49,330 nucleotides of DNA from EX4484-2 sp964592095 (GCA_964592095.1 CAZQER010000001.1:1-49330), one strand, 5' to 3'. Counted from the first letter of the stretch, positions 8,181 through 17,024 are shown. Notes: generated by a model not told the origin, from the letters alone. Made by a program: numbers and translations.

Positions 8181-8566
8181 GTAAATATCTTTTAGAATAT
8201 TCAGCAGATATCGTTAATTCTCCCATTCTATCCAAAACGATAATTGACACCGGGGTATTGATAAATGTGCTCAGGGCGAATATAGAATATGACACTGCAA
8301 CCATTGTAGTTGATATTCCAACAGATGAAAAAAAGGTTATAGAAAAATTCAAGGAATTTGGCGTGAGTGTAAAAAAACTGGATGAAATAATAATGAGAGA
8401 TACCGAAAGTTGTATTGATTGTGGAGCGTGTATATCAATATGCCCCTCGGGTGCAATATATTTTAAGGACGATTGGGGTATTGAGGTAAGGAGTGAAGAA
8501 TGCATTCAATGCGGAGCATGTGTATTGGCATGTCCTATGAAGGCGATGTCCATTCAAGAAATCTAA
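8177..8566 (+). CDS. NIL-domain ferredoxin for homocysteine synthesis
   Basis: An N-terminal NIL domain of about 70 residues is followed by two [4Fe-4S] motifs, CIDCGACISICP and CIQCGACVLACP. This layout matches MA1822, which works with the COG1900 sulfurtransferase in methanogens, presumably supplying electrons to reduce the persulfide or disulfide during sulfur transfer. It overlaps the upstream gene by 4 bp and the downstream COG2122 gene by several codons, so all three form one operon. The length of 129 residues is normal. Confidence 0.92.
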   Translation: MSKYLLEYSADIVNSPILSKTIIDTGVLINVLRANIEYDTATIVVDIPTDEKKVIEKFKEFGVSVKKLDEIIMRDTESCIDCGACISICPSGAIYFKDDWGIEVRSEECIQCGACVLACPMKAMSIQEI

Positions 8567-9252
8567 ATCTGGAAAGATTTGAACTTAATTACAGAAATTC
8601 CAGGATGGTTGTGCTTAGTGATAAAAATCTCAGAAATGAGGCACAGAAGGAGTTAGAAAAAAACTACCTACTTTTGGAGGATTATATAAGAAAAGAACCT
8701 TTTTTTATGCTATCCTACGAACCATTTAGGGTTGGAGCAGATGCGCCTAAGATAGCCATGGCAATGTCAAATGCTGCAGAAAAGGCGAATGTTGGGCCAA
8801 TGGCTTCCGTTGCAGGAGCGTTTTCGGAAATTGTAATGAATTCTTTACTAAATAGAGGCGCAAGAAATGCAATAGTTGATAATGGAGGGGATATATCACT
8901 CACAACAACCAATGAGATATGTGTGGGCATATATGCGGGTAGTTCCCCATTCTCTGGAAAGATAGCCCTGCGCATAAAACCGGAATTAACACCTCTGGGT
9001 ATATGCACATCCTCTGGCTCTGTGGGTCATTCCGTATCGTTGGGAAATTCTGATGCCGTTGTTGTAGTAGCCAAATCAACTCCACTGGCAGATGCAGCAG
9101 CCACGTCCATAGGCAATGTGGTCAAGGGTAAAAATGCTATCATGAAGGGCATAAAAGGGGCAAAGAGGATTAAACACATTTCTGGGGTTATCATAATAAA
9201 GGGTAAAGAGATTGGGGTGTATGGAAAATTGCCTGAAATCATCAAATTATAG
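8530..9252 (+). CDS. COG2122/UPF0280 protein linked to homocysteine synthesis
   Basis: The body of the protein (NLERFELNYRNSRMVVLSDK, then LLLEDYIRKEPFFMLSYEPF and IVDNGGDISL) matches UPF0280, which has an ApbE-like fold. Its homologue MA1715 was tied genetically to homocysteine formation in Methanosarcina, with COG1900 and the NIL-ferredoxin. The start is uncertain. The frame is open back to an ATG at 8500, inside the ferredoxin gene, with further in-frame ATGs at 8509, 8518 and 8530. Homology begins only at about 8569, so I use the most downstream ATG (8530), which still overlaps the ferredoxin gene by 37 bp. A T-rich tract follows the stop. Confidence 0.85.
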   Translation: MSYEGDVHSRNLNLERFELNYRNSRMVVLSDKNLRNEAQKELEKNYLLLEDYIRKEPFFMLSYEPFRVGADAPKIAMAMSNAAEKANVGPMASVAGAFSEIVMNSLLNRGARNAIVDNGGDISLTTTNEICVGIYAGSSPFSGKIALRIKPELTPLGICTSSGSVGHSVSLGNSDAVVVVAKSTPLADAAATSIGNVVKGKNAIMKGIKGAKRIKHISGVIIIKGKEIGVYGKLPEIIKL

Positions 9253-9283
9253 TTTTTTATTGTTTTTACTATATTTTTACTGA
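9253..9283 (+). terminator. T-rich probable terminator after the homocysteine operon
   Basis: Three runs of T (TTTTTT, TTTTT, TTTTT) separated by a few bases follow the stop codon of the COG2122 gene. Archaeal RNA polymerase commonly ends at such U-runs without a hairpin. It would separate the operon from the flavoprotein gene. Confidence 0.4.
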
Positions 9284-9303
9284 AAATCTTATAAAATATC
9301 AAA

Positions 9304-10656
9304 ATGCACGATTTGGTGGTAATAGGGGGTGGTGGTGCGGGATTAACAGCGGCACTCACTGCAAAGAAATTAAACTGGGAAGCCAATATAACATTAATTT
9401 CCAATACAGATGTCTATTATTCTCCGTGTGCACTTCCATTTGTTATAAGTGGCGAAATCCCTCATTTTGATAATATAATTCATAACCTAAAAAACCTGTG
9501 TGAGGAGATACATATAAATTGTGTGATAGACACTGCTGTTGAAATAGACATCAATAGGAATATTGTAAAAACAGAGAGTGGTAAGGAGTTTGGATATAAA
9601 TCACTGATAATTGCAACGGGAGGAATACCCCGCACACTAAATATTGAGGGAAGTAAACTTGATGGCATCTTTACATTACAAAAAATAGAGGATGCGAAAA
9701 GGATTCTTGAAAGGGCAAAACATTCCAAAAGGGTTGCGGTCATTGGAGGGGGGGCAATTGGAGTGGAAATAGCATCTGCTTTGAAAAAGATATGTCTAGA
9801 GGTTACGCTTATTGAGAAATGTGATCACTTATTTCCCGGTTCCTTTGATACAGATTTCTCGGATATTATAAGAAATGTCCTGCGGGATGAAGGTATAACA
9901 ATTATTACAGGAAGGTCTGTGGATAAATTTGTAGGTGATGACTATGTTGAGGGAGTGTTGATAGGGAATTATAAAATTTCGGTAGATATGGTTGTTTTGG
10001 GTGTTGGTTTAAAACCAAATGCCGTGCTTGCAGAAAGGGCAGGTATAAAGACGGTCAATGGAGCAATACAGGTTGATGGATGGATGCAAACAAATGTTAA
10101 GGGAGTCTATGCTGCGGGAGATTGCATTTTCACCAAATCGCTGGTAACTGGAAGACCCACACTGTCCCAACTAGGAACATCTGCAATAAGACAGGGCAGG
10201 GTTGCGGGAACAAATGCTGTAGGAGGTTATGCAACAATTGAGGGGGTTTTGAATTCAATGATACTTAAAATTTTTGACTTAGAAATGGGGAGAACGGGTT
10301 TGACAGAAAAAGAGGCAAAGGAATCGGGTATTGAAATCATTACGGGAAGGATTAAAACAACTACGAAGGCTCCATATTTCCCTGGTGCTGAGGACATTTT
10401 TGTAAAACTTGTTTTCAATAAACTTAACAGAAAACTCATTGGAGCACAGATAGTTGGTGGTGGTGAGGGGGTGGCAGATAAAATAGATTTATGTGCCTTT
10501 GCTATCCAGAATTATTCCACCATGGATGATTTAATGAAATTAAAATATTGCTATACTCCTCCCCTGACTCCAATAAATAATGCCATAGTGGATGCCGCTG
10601 AAAATGCATACAGAAAGCTGGCAAGATTAAAAGAGATTAGGAGAAAAAGCTTCTGA
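9304..10656 (+). CDS. CoA-disulfide reductase / NADH oxidase-like flavoprotein disulfide reductase
   Basis: The 450-residue protein has an FAD motif GGGGAG at residues 8-13 and an NAD(P)H motif VAVIGGGAIGVEIA at about 144-157. The second FAD strand is TNVKGVYAAGDC, and a C-terminal dimerisation domain follows. A single redox cysteine, Cys42 in YYSPCALPF, matches the active-site cysteine of CoA-disulfide reductases and sulfur/polysulfide reductases (NSR, Nox). It starts 51 bp after the homocysteine operon on the same strand, so a role in persulfide or polysulfide reduction feeding sulfur into that pathway is attractive. That link is inference. Oxygen or CoA disulfide as substrate is equally allowed by the fold. 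Confidence 0.88.
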   Translation: MHDLVVIGGGGAGLTAALTAKKLNWEANITLISNTDVYYSPCALPFVISGEIPHFDNIIHNLKNLCEEIHINCVIDTAVEIDINRNIVKTESGKEFGYKSLIIATGGIPRTLNIEGSKLDGIFTLQKIEDAKRILERAKHSKRVAVIGGGAIGVEIASALKKICLEVTLIEKCDHLFPGSFDTDFSDIIRNVLRDEGITIITGRSVDKFVGDDYVEGVLIGNYKISVDMVVLGVGLKPNAVLAERAGIKTVNGAIQVDGWMQTNVKGVYAAGDCIFTKSLVTGRPTLSQLGTSAIRQGRVAGTNAVGGYATIEGVLNSMILKIFDLEMGRTGLTEKEAKESGIEIITGRIKTTTKAPYFPGAEDIFVKLVFNKLNRKLIGAQIVGGGEGVADKIDLCAFAIQNYSTMDDLMKLKYCYTPPLTPINNAIVDAAENAYRKLARLKEIRRKSF

Positions 10657-10659
10657 TAT

Positions 10660-11826
10660 TTAAGATCTGAAAATGTCTTGGAATATGTTGATTAGAAATT
10701 CAAGAATCTCCTGAAGTATATCCTTCTTCGTTTCATGCGTTCTTTTAATGCATCTGTTATTTGAGCAGAGATTGCTAATACATTGATAGTTATTTTTACA
10801 TAAAGACCCGTCCTTCAATTGTGGTTTTATAATTCCAGTAGAACTACAATATGTGGAATTAATTCTGGTACCGTAAGGGATACATCTCTCATCCAGTATA
10901 CAGCCATAACATGCGGTGGAGGATGTTGATGTTGATATTGTTGATATTGTTGTTAATGTCAGTATTGTGGTTGAGGATGTTGTGGTAACTGTCTCAATAG
11001 TTATACATTTCCCGTTTTTACATATCCCGTCTTCACATTTTGTTGCAACTATGGTGCATTTCTTGTTTATACATGCGTATTCAACAATTTTATCATTTAT
11101 ACAGATATCGATATGTTGACCATTATTATCACTACATACCCCCCTTATTTTGGTATTATTTCCTCTATCGGTATCATAGCAAATCTGTGGTTCGGTAGTC
11201 AGGATTTCCGCATATGATATTGATTTGGACCGATACGCATCAATAGCCTTTATCTCAATGCCGTCAACAATTCCACTGGAACCCATACTTATCTCTCTTT
11301 TTAAAAAACCTTTATCGGGTCTCATAATGCTCAATACTATCTTCTTTATATTACATCCGGTGCCATATACCAAATGGTCTACCTTGAATTTATAGTTTCT
11401 ATATCCCGGGGTGTAGCCCATGCTCGTTATTGTTATTGCACCCTCTGTTTCATTTTCTGCTTCACTTGCATTTCTAATTTCAAATTCCACATAATCAACA
11501 TTATCTCTCCTGTATGCTCTTATAAATCTCATACCAAAATTATCAAATTTGATTACTTTATCAGAATCTATTTTCTTTATATCCATTGTATTATTTGGCG
11601 TATAAATGCCTATCAGTGCTGAATTTATCCTGCAATCCTCCCCGGATTCTATAAGTGCATCAACCTTGAATCTGTAACCATTATATGTTGAGTTGAATGA
11701 TTTACTATCTGCTACTATATCTACAGCATTGGTTACATTGCTTATCATGGATAGAATTAAGGATATGATCAATAACCTGCCAAATGACGATAAAAAATAT
11801 AATTCATTTCTGTTCTTCCACTTCAT
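10660..11826 (-). CDS. Secreted protein with tandem domain, Cys-rich modules and Thr/Ser linker
   Basis: I do not recognise a named family. The 388 residues begin with a signal peptide (hydrophobic stretch LLIISLILSMI, cut after NVTNA). Two related segments follow, about residues 50-117 and 144-209, each opening with YRFKVD or YKFKVD, then a lone cysteine, a strand ending in P, and 'IRAYR' or 'IDAYR' before a Y-V/A-E strand. A cysteine-rich module spans residues 215-274, a Thr/Ser-rich linker lies at about 276-304, and a second cysteine-rich module spans about 306-358 (SLCKNNYQCISNLCSNNRC). The C-terminus is amphipathic, without a sorting motif I know. It is probably extracytoplasmic. The Thr/Ser linker resembles those of the lipoproteins at 38.7 and 42 kb. 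Confidence 0.75.
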   Translation of the reverse strand: MKWKNRNELYFLSSFGRLLIISLILSMISNVTNAVDIVADSKSFNSTYNGYRFKVDALIESGEDCRINSALIGIYTPNNTMDIKKIDSDKVIKFDNFGMRFIRAYRRDNVDYVEFEIRNASEAENETEGAITITSMGYTPGYRNYKFKVDHLVYGTGCNIKKIVLSIMRPDKGFLKREISMGSSGIVDGIEIKAIDAYRSKSISYAEILTTEPQICYDTDRGNNTKIRGVCSDNNGQHIDICINDKIVEYACINKKCTIVATKCEDGICKNGKCITIETVTTTSSTTILTLTTISTISTSTSSTACYGCILDERCIPYGTRINSTYCSSTGIIKPQLKDGSLCKNNYQCISNLCSNNRCIKRTHETKKDILQEILEFLINIFQDIFRS

Positions 11827-11853
11827 TTTATTTTTGTTACCCTATTTGCATAA

Positions 11854-12810
11854 TCATGTATTTATAGTGAAGATTTTTTTGAACAGATTTCTACAATCCT
11901 CCTTTTTATTGGCACATATTAAATCCTCTGATTTGAATTTTTTCTTTGCGTTACTGATATGGTTGTCTGTTGCAATGTCCACCTTGTTTATTGCCGTATA
12001 TATATCCAAATGGATATTCTCCTTTATCTCGGATAACAATCTGTATTGCTTTTCAAGGTCCTGAAGAGGGTCAATTAAGAATAAAACCTTATCTGCCAAT
12101 TCATTTATTGCAAGTATTGCCTTCATCTCTGTTTTATTTCTTTTTTCCATGGACCTATCCAAAAGTCCGGGTGTATCTATTATCTGATATCTCCGATACC
12201 CTATATTCGTATGTCCTATAAGAATCTCCGTGGTGGTAAAAGGATAGCATGCAACCCTTATTTTAGACCCCGTGAGATTCCTCGTAAATGTGCTTTTACC
12301 AACGTTGGGATAACCGGCAATTACCAGTGTTGGAATATCCTCTACTACCGGAAATGACCTTAGAATTTCTCTAATCTCTATAAGTTCGTTGAGTGATGAT
12401 GAAATCTTTTTGATGAGTGTTGAAATTCTACCGAGATACCTACGGGATGCGTTAGTGTCAAGATTCGTTTTTATTTCTTTTACAGTTTCCCTTCTTAATT
12501 TTTTACATACTCTTAATGCTCCATTGACCGCACCAATAGATTTTTTGTATTTGTTTTTATCTATCTTCAGATCAAAAAGGGTCTGATAAAACGGAGTCAG
12601 TTGTTCATAACTTGGAAATTTCTTTACTATACTGTTTAATTTGTGCTCAATTATATTACCGATCGTATTTACCCTTACAATTTCAGACCTTATAAGCCTA
12701 TTGTGTCTTTGTCCCTTTACAGAACGGGTACTCTTTGCTTTTTTAGAACCCCTTCTAAATGCCTTATCTATAAGTTCATTAGAATTTGGAACATGTGGGA
12801 GAGAGAACAT
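11854..12810 (-). CDS. NOG1-family GTP-binding protein
   Basis: The 318-residue protein has an N-terminal helical region of about 155 residues and then a GTPase domain. G1 is GYPNVGKS (166-173), G3 is DTPG (212-215), and G4 is NKVD (275-278). The PFTTT segment near 190-194 is the G2 region. The N-terminal helices plus GYPNVGKSTF are typical of archaeal NOG1, a factor for large ribosomal subunit assembly. It is shorter at the C-terminus than eukaryotic NOG1, as in other archaea. It lies 31 bp downstream of mptE on the same strand, so cotranscription is likely. Confidence 0.88.
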   Translation of the reverse strand: MFSLPHVPNSNELIDKAFRRGSKKAKSTRSVKGQRHNRLIRSEIVRVNTIGNIIEHKLNSIVKKFPSYEQLTPFYQTLFDLKIDKNKYKKSIGAVNGALRVCKKLRRETVKEIKTNLDTNASRRYLGRISTLIKKISSSLNELIEIREILRSFPVVEDIPTLVIAGYPNVGKSTFTRNLTGSKIRVACYPFTTTEILIGHTNIGYRRYQIIDTPGLLDRSMEKRNKTEMKAILAINELADKVLFLIDPLQDLEKQYRLLSEIKENIHLDIYTAINKVDIATDNHISNAKKKFKSEDLICANKKEDCRNLFKKIFTINT

Positions 12811-12841
12811 AATATAGATTATTTGGAATGAATAATTTTAA

Positions 12842-13534
12842 CTAACGGAGATTTTTTATTGGAATGTCGGTCTCTTTTTTTAGTTCTTCAATGAGTTTTT
12901 TTCCAATTTCCAATTTCTGAAGTTTTTTCTTTTTATTATATCTGTGGGAATATCTTCCTATTTTGTTGCCAAAATCCATACCACTGAGAAGAATTTCTCT
13001 GGCTTTGAAATTGACTGCGAGAAAAACACATCTATCACCATCGGTAAATCCTCCAAAGTTTTGTAGACGCCCTATAGGTTCTATTTGAGTTGTTCCTATT
13101 ATATTTCTAAGTTTTGGCAGTGTTCTCTTTAAAATATTTATATTATCCCCATGAGCATGGACTATTGTTAAAGAACCCATGATATTTGCCCTTAGGATAT
13201 CTCTCAATCTTCCATCAAGGTCGGTAACGAGTATATCTGGTAATATTTCCTCCTCCAATAATGCGGTAATAGAACCATCGGCGGCAATGAATGTGTGTTT
13301 GCTATGGAGTTTGTTTTCCTTTACAAACAGAACGCCCTTTCTAAGCGATGGTCCGGCCCCAAATACGATAACTGATTTATTATTTATTAGTCTATTCAAT
13401 CTGTGTATCAATTTATCTATATTAATATCCTGTTTTTCTATAAATCTATTTAGGATAACTGTTGCCTCTCTGTCATCATTCCTATCAATATCTAACTTTT
13501 CTGCAATTTCATCGTATTTCTTTTTCCAGTCCAT
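12842..13534 (-). CDS. mptE: 6-hydroxymethyl-7,8-dihydropterin pyrophosphokinase, archaeal MptE type
   Basis: Conserved motifs of the DUF115/MptE family are present in order: FGAGPSL near residue 59, AADGS near 85, TDLDG at 104-108, HAHGD at 126-130 and NFGGFTDGDR at 159-168. The 230-residue length fits. The enzyme activates 6-hydroxymethyl-dihydropterin with ATP, a step toward tetrahydromethanopterin (or folate in archaea that use it). It replaces bacterial FolK. This matters here because the window also encodes folate-type C1 enzymes (GlyA, FolD, MetF/MetV). Confidence 0.92.
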   Translation of the reverse strand: MDWKKKYDEIAEKLDIDRNDDREATVILNRFIEKQDINIDKLIHRLNRLINNKSVIVFGAGPSLRKGVLFVKENKLHSKHTFIAADGSITALLEEEILPDILVTDLDGRLRDILRANIMGSLTIVHAHGDNINILKRTLPKLRNIIGTTQIEPIGRLQNFGGFTDGDRCVFLAVNFKAREILLSGMDFGNKIGRYSHRYNKKKKLQKLEIGKKLIEELKKETDIPIKNLR

Positions 13535-13600
13535 ATTAATAATAGATATTGGAAGAAATTAGATGGAAGAAATTATAAAAAGCAATTAATGGAGGTAGTG

Positions 13601-14488
13601 ATGGAAATGAAAACAGGTACTGATTTACTTAAGAAAGGTTTTGCAAAAATGGTGAAGAGCGGTGTGATTATGGATGTCACAAATGCTGAGCAGGCAAGAA
13701 TTGCGGAGGATGCTGGAGCAGTTGCAGTAATGGCACTTGAGAGGGTTCCGGCAGATATTAGAGCATCCGGGGGCGTTGCCAGAATGGCGGACCCATTAAA
13801 AATTCTAGAGATTATGGATGCCGTTACCATTCCGGTAATGGCGAAGGTGAGAATAGGGCATTTTGTGGAGGCTCAGATTTTACAGGAGCTGGGTGTTGAC
13901 ATGATAGACGAATCTGAGGTACTAACACCTGCAGATGAACAAAACCATATAGACAAAAGGGAGTTTAAAATACCGTTTGTGTGCGGCGCAAGAAACCTTG
14001 GAGAGGCTCTGAGAAGAATAGCAGAAGGGGCTGCAATGATAAGAACGAAGGGCGAGGCTGGAACGGGGAATATAGTTGAGGCTGTGAGGCATATACGCCT
14101 AATAACAGATGAAATCAAAAGGGTTCAACATCTTAATAAAGATGAACTATTTGATTATGCAAACAAGATTAATGTGCCTGTAGATATAGTAAAGGATGTA
14201 AAAAGATTGGGCAGATTACCTGTTGTAAACTTTGCAGCGGGAGGAATTGCAACACCGGCCGATGCTGCCTTGATGATGCAATTGGGTGCTGATGGAAATT
14301 TCGTGGGTTCGGGCATCTTTAAATCGGAGAATCCAGAGAAGAGGGCAAAGGCAATTGTAAAAGCAACTGCTCATTATGATGATCCAGAGATACTCGTTGA
14401 GGTTTCCAAGGGATTAACAGGTGCGATGAAGGGTATAGATATCAGAATACTTGATGAAAAGGAACTGCTTCAGACAAGAGGGGTATAA
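13601..14488 (+). CDS. pdxS: Pyridoxal 5'-phosphate synthase subunit PdxS
   Basis: The sequence is a strongly conserved PdxS: TGTDLLKKGFAKMVKSGVIM at the start, MALERVPADIRASGGVARM, VMAKVRIGHFVEAQIL with the catalytic lysine, and TKGEAGTGNIVEA for the phosphate site. It makes PLP from ribose 5-phosphate, glyceraldehyde 3-phosphate and glutamine-derived ammonia, forming dodecamers with PdxT, which is not in the window. In-frame ATGs occur at 13589, 13601 and 13607. GGAGGT at 13591-13596 overlaps the first, so translation should begin at 13601 or 13607. Confidence 0.93.
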   Translation: MEMKTGTDLLKKGFAKMVKSGVIMDVTNAEQARIAEDAGAVAVMALERVPADIRASGGVARMADPLKILEIMDAVTIPVMAKVRIGHFVEAQILQELGVDMIDESEVLTPADEQNHIDKREFKIPFVCGARNLGEALRRIAEGAAMIRTKGEAGTGNIVEAVRHIRLITDEIKRVQHLNKDELFDYANKINVPVDIVKDVKRLGRLPVVNFAAGGIATPADAALMMQLGADGNFVGSGIFKSENPEKRAKAIVKATAHYDDPEILVEVSKGLTGAMKGIDIRILDEKELLQTRGV

Positions 14489-14500
14489 TGAATATAAAAA

Positions 14501-15073
14501 ATGTTTATTGTTATTGAGGGCATAGATGGGTGTGGAAAAACAACACAAGCAAGATTTATTTACGAATGGCTTATTGAACAAGGAAGAGATGTATTTTTGA
14601 CTGCAGAACCAAGTAAAAACAGAATAGGTTTATTTATAAGGGAGATACTTTCAGGTTCTGAAAGGGTTAACCCAGAGACATTAGCATTGTTATTTACTGC
14701 AGATAGGAGCGAACACCTTACGAGAGAGGTAAAACCCGCACTGAATGAGGGTAAGATTGTAGTAATGGAGAGGTATGTTAACTCAACAATCGCATATCAA
14801 ACAGCCCAAGGGATCAGAAAGGAATGGATTGTAAAGTTAAATGAATTTGCAATAAAGCCAGATTTGACCATATTCATAGATTTAAAACCAGAGATAGCCG
14901 TGGAGAGAATAGAAATACAATCAAGGGAAATGTTTGAAAACAGGGAATTTCAGGAGAAGGTATATAAGGAATACCTAAATTTAAAAGATATGGTAAGAAT
15001 AGATGGGAATGGGAGCAAGAAGGATATATTTAATAATATCAAGGATAAGATTATGGAATTGAACCTACTCTGA
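14501..15073 (+). CDS. tmk: Thymidylate kinase
   Basis: This 190-residue P-loop kinase has GIDGCGKTT at residues 7-15, the TAEPSKNRIG segment that contacts dTMP, and LLFTADRSEH. ERYVNSTIAYQ stands at the position of the usual DRY-x-x-S-x-x-AYQ motif. It phosphorylates dTMP to dTDP. It follows pdxS by 12 bp on the same strand, with a T/A-rich gap and no clear ribosome site, so readthrough is likely. It converges with rtcA. Confidence 0.92.
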   Translation: MFIVIEGIDGCGKTTQARFIYEWLIEQGRDVFLTAEPSKNRIGLFIREILSGSERVNPETLALLFTADRSEHLTREVKPALNEGKIVVMERYVNSTIAYQTAQGIRKEWIVKLNEFAIKPDLTIFIDLKPEIAVERIEIQSREMFENREFQEKVYKEYLNLKDMVRIDGNGSKKDIFNNIKDKIMELNLL

Positions 15074-15082
15074 ACCCGTTCT

Positions 15083-16108
15083 TCATTCTGGGGATATAAT
15101 AGAGGAATCCCTTACTCTGACATCAAACCCAAATTTTCTGACTACCTCAATATTTGTCCTGCAATGTTCGGTAATATCTGAAACCCCAATCTTCCCCCCT
15201 GCCAATGCAAGATATGGTACTATCTGGTCAGCCATGTACCTATCCAATGCCATGTTGGTTTTTAGTTCCTCCACAAGTTTTTTTCCCGCCTCCATGCCAA
15301 CAATTTCGGCTCTTTTTCCCCTCTCACCGAGTGAACTTGAACCTATCACAGAATTTTCGGTCCTGGCATAAAGAAGGATTCCCGAACCATATGATAATGT
15401 ATTGACATATTCCCCCTTTATTTCAATCTTCCCCTTATAGTTTTCATTTTTTAATAAATAATTATATATAACAGAACGAGCACCTTTGATCTGTCTAAGC
15501 GCAACCATCGCATTTTCCAAATCCTTATGGGCATGGGATATACCTCTCACAGAAACTATCTCTCCTCTATTTTTAAGAACAATCTTATCCAATTCTGATG
15601 GTTTTATCCTAACCAAAATTCTACCACCTCCCTTTGGATAATATCCCCTGCGGATGAGTTCAATATCTGCATTATAATTAAATCTTCTGAGTATTGGCAG
15701 TGTTACAAATCTGAGATAATCAATTGGAGGGCTGTATCTGACATCTGTTCCCCCCTTCAAGGTAATTATTACTTCATTTGGGGCATAGATGGCTGGAATC
15801 ATAAGTGCCTGTAGGACAAGTGTTAAAGAACCGGCAGTTCCAACATCTATATTTATCCTTTTACCTTTAATCTTCATGGGCGAAAATGTTATCTCCTTAG
15901 AGCCCATTTCAACACCAGTAGTATCTGCTTTGCATAACTGACTAACTGCCTTTATTGCTGCTATATGCTGATATCCCAGACCGGGATTCTGTCTTTTTGC
16001 TCTAATATTGAAGATTCTAATCTTCCTTCCCGTTACCGCACTTAATGCAATAGATGTCCTTAGAATCTGACCACCACCCTCGCCAATGGAACCATCTATG
16101 TGTATCAT
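15083..16108 (-). CDS. rtcA: RNA 3'-terminal phosphate cyclase
   Basis: The protein opens MIHIDGSIGEGGGQILRTSI, the classic RtcA start, and I take that methionine (16108) rather than one five codons upstream. It has KRQNPGLGYQHIAA, DVGTAGSLTLVLQAL and YYPKGGGRI. The catalytic histidine that is adenylylated lies in ITEHCRTNIEV, about residue 315. It converts RNA 3'-phosphates to 2',3'-cyclic phosphates using ATP. RtcB, the ligase that joins cyclic-phosphate or 3'-phosphate ends to 5'-OH ends, is encoded 11 kb away at 26.9 kb. The start is divergent from the nucleotidyltransferase gene at 16164. Confidence 0.92.
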   Translation of the reverse strand: MIHIDGSIGEGGGQILRTSIALSAVTGRKIRIFNIRAKRQNPGLGYQHIAAIKAVSQLCKADTTGVEMGSKEITFSPMKIKGKRINIDVGTAGSLTLVLQALMIPAIYAPNEVIITLKGGTDVRYSPPIDYLRFVTLPILRRFNYNADIELIRRGYYPKGGGRILVRIKPSELDKIVLKNRGEIVSVRGISHAHKDLENAMVALRQIKGARSVIYNYLLKNENYKGKIEIKGEYVNTLSYGSGILLYARTENSVIGSSSLGERGKRAEIVGMEAGKKLVEELKTNMALDRYMADQIVPYLALAGGKIGVSDITEHCRTNIEVVRKFGFDVRVRDSSIISPE

Positions 16109-16163
16109 TTTTACATCTAACAATATTTCAATATGTCAATCTAATTTAATTAATATACTTAAA

Positions 16164-16997
16164 ATGGGTCAAAAGATAGAGTTAGAGATTTCAGATAAAC
16201 TTTTGAATAAGATTGATTCCATGATAGATGGATATAAAATAAAAAATAGACAACGAGCAATTGAGTTAATCCTCAATAGGGCACTTGTAGCTGAGAGAAT
16301 TAAAAAGGCTGTGATTCTCGCAGGTGGCAAAGGAACAAGAATGCGGCCCCTAACATATGAGATACCGAAGCCCTTAATTCCTGTGCAGGGAAAGCCGTTG
16401 GTGCAACACATTTTGGATTTGCTTGCAAAATATAATATAAGAGATATCATATTCTCCATAGGATATCTGGGAGATAAGATAAAGGAATATTTTGGTAATG
16501 GTCATAAATTTGGATTTGACATTACATATGTGGAAGAGGAGAATGAACTGGGAACGGCAGGTCCATTAAATCTTATGAGAGATAGACTCTCAGAGCCATT
16601 TGTTATGTTTAATGGTGATATCTTAGTGAACATTGATCTGTTTGATTTCATTATGTTTCACACAAAGGAGGGTGGATTAGCAACAATAGCACTGAAACCT
16701 GTGAAGGACCCGTCAAGATATGGAGTGGTGCATTTAAAGGGTAATCAAATCGTGGAATTTATAGAAAAACCGGATAAAACAATAAGATATGGGCTTATCA
16801 ATGCAGGTGTTTATGTAATGGAACCGGATGTTATAGACTATATTCCGGAAGGAGAAGCCATGATTGAGCAGGATGTATTTCCAAAACTTGCAAATGAGGG
16901 GAAATTGTATGGTTATCCATTTGATGGTCAATGGTTTGATACGGGAACCCATGAATCGTACGAGAGGGCAATAAAGGAATGGAAGGGTATAAAATGA
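16164..16997 (+). CDS. Sugar-phosphate nucleotidyltransferase with N-terminal ribbon-helix-helix domain
   Basis: The start at 16164 (MGQKIELEISDKLLNKIDSM) avoids overlap with rtcA and leaves a coherent N-terminus of about 46 residues. That segment reads as a CopG/RHH unit: strand KIELEIS, helix DKLLNKIDSMI, turn, helix NRQRAIELILNRAL. The nucleotidyltransferase core follows with ILAGGKGTRMRPLT at residues 51-64, KPLIPVQGKPL, FNGDILVNID and the LINAGVYVMEPDVIDYIP region, like mannose-1-phosphate guanylyl- or glucose-1-phosphate thymidylyltransferases. It makes an NDP-sugar; which one is not clear. The fused domain may dimerise the enzyme or bind DNA. Confidence 0.85.
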   Translation: MGQKIELEISDKLLNKIDSMIDGYKIKNRQRAIELILNRALVAERIKKAVILAGGKGTRMRPLTYEIPKPLIPVQGKPLVQHILDLLAKYNIRDIIFSIGYLGDKIKEYFGNGHKFGFDITYVEEENELGTAGPLNLMRDRLSEPFVMFNGDILVNIDLFDFIMFHTKEGGLATIALKPVKDPSRYGVVHLKGNQIVEFIEKPDKTIRYGLINAGVYVMEPDVIDYIPEGEAMIEQDVFPKLANEGKLYGYPFDGQWFDTGTHESYERAIKEWKGIK

Positions 16998-17024
16998 TTG
17001 ATATCGATAATATCAATACAAACA

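Noticed and set aside
8068..8505. 145-residue minus-strand frame across the COG1900/ferredoxin junction
   Set aside because: Both plus-strand proteins are conserved through this stretch, and no homology is visible in the reverse frame.
16086..16163. N-terminal 26-codon extension of the nucleotidyltransferase
   Set aside because: It would overlap the rtcA start on the other strand and adds Asn/Ile-rich sequence without family support. The ATG at 16164 begins the RHH domain cleanly.
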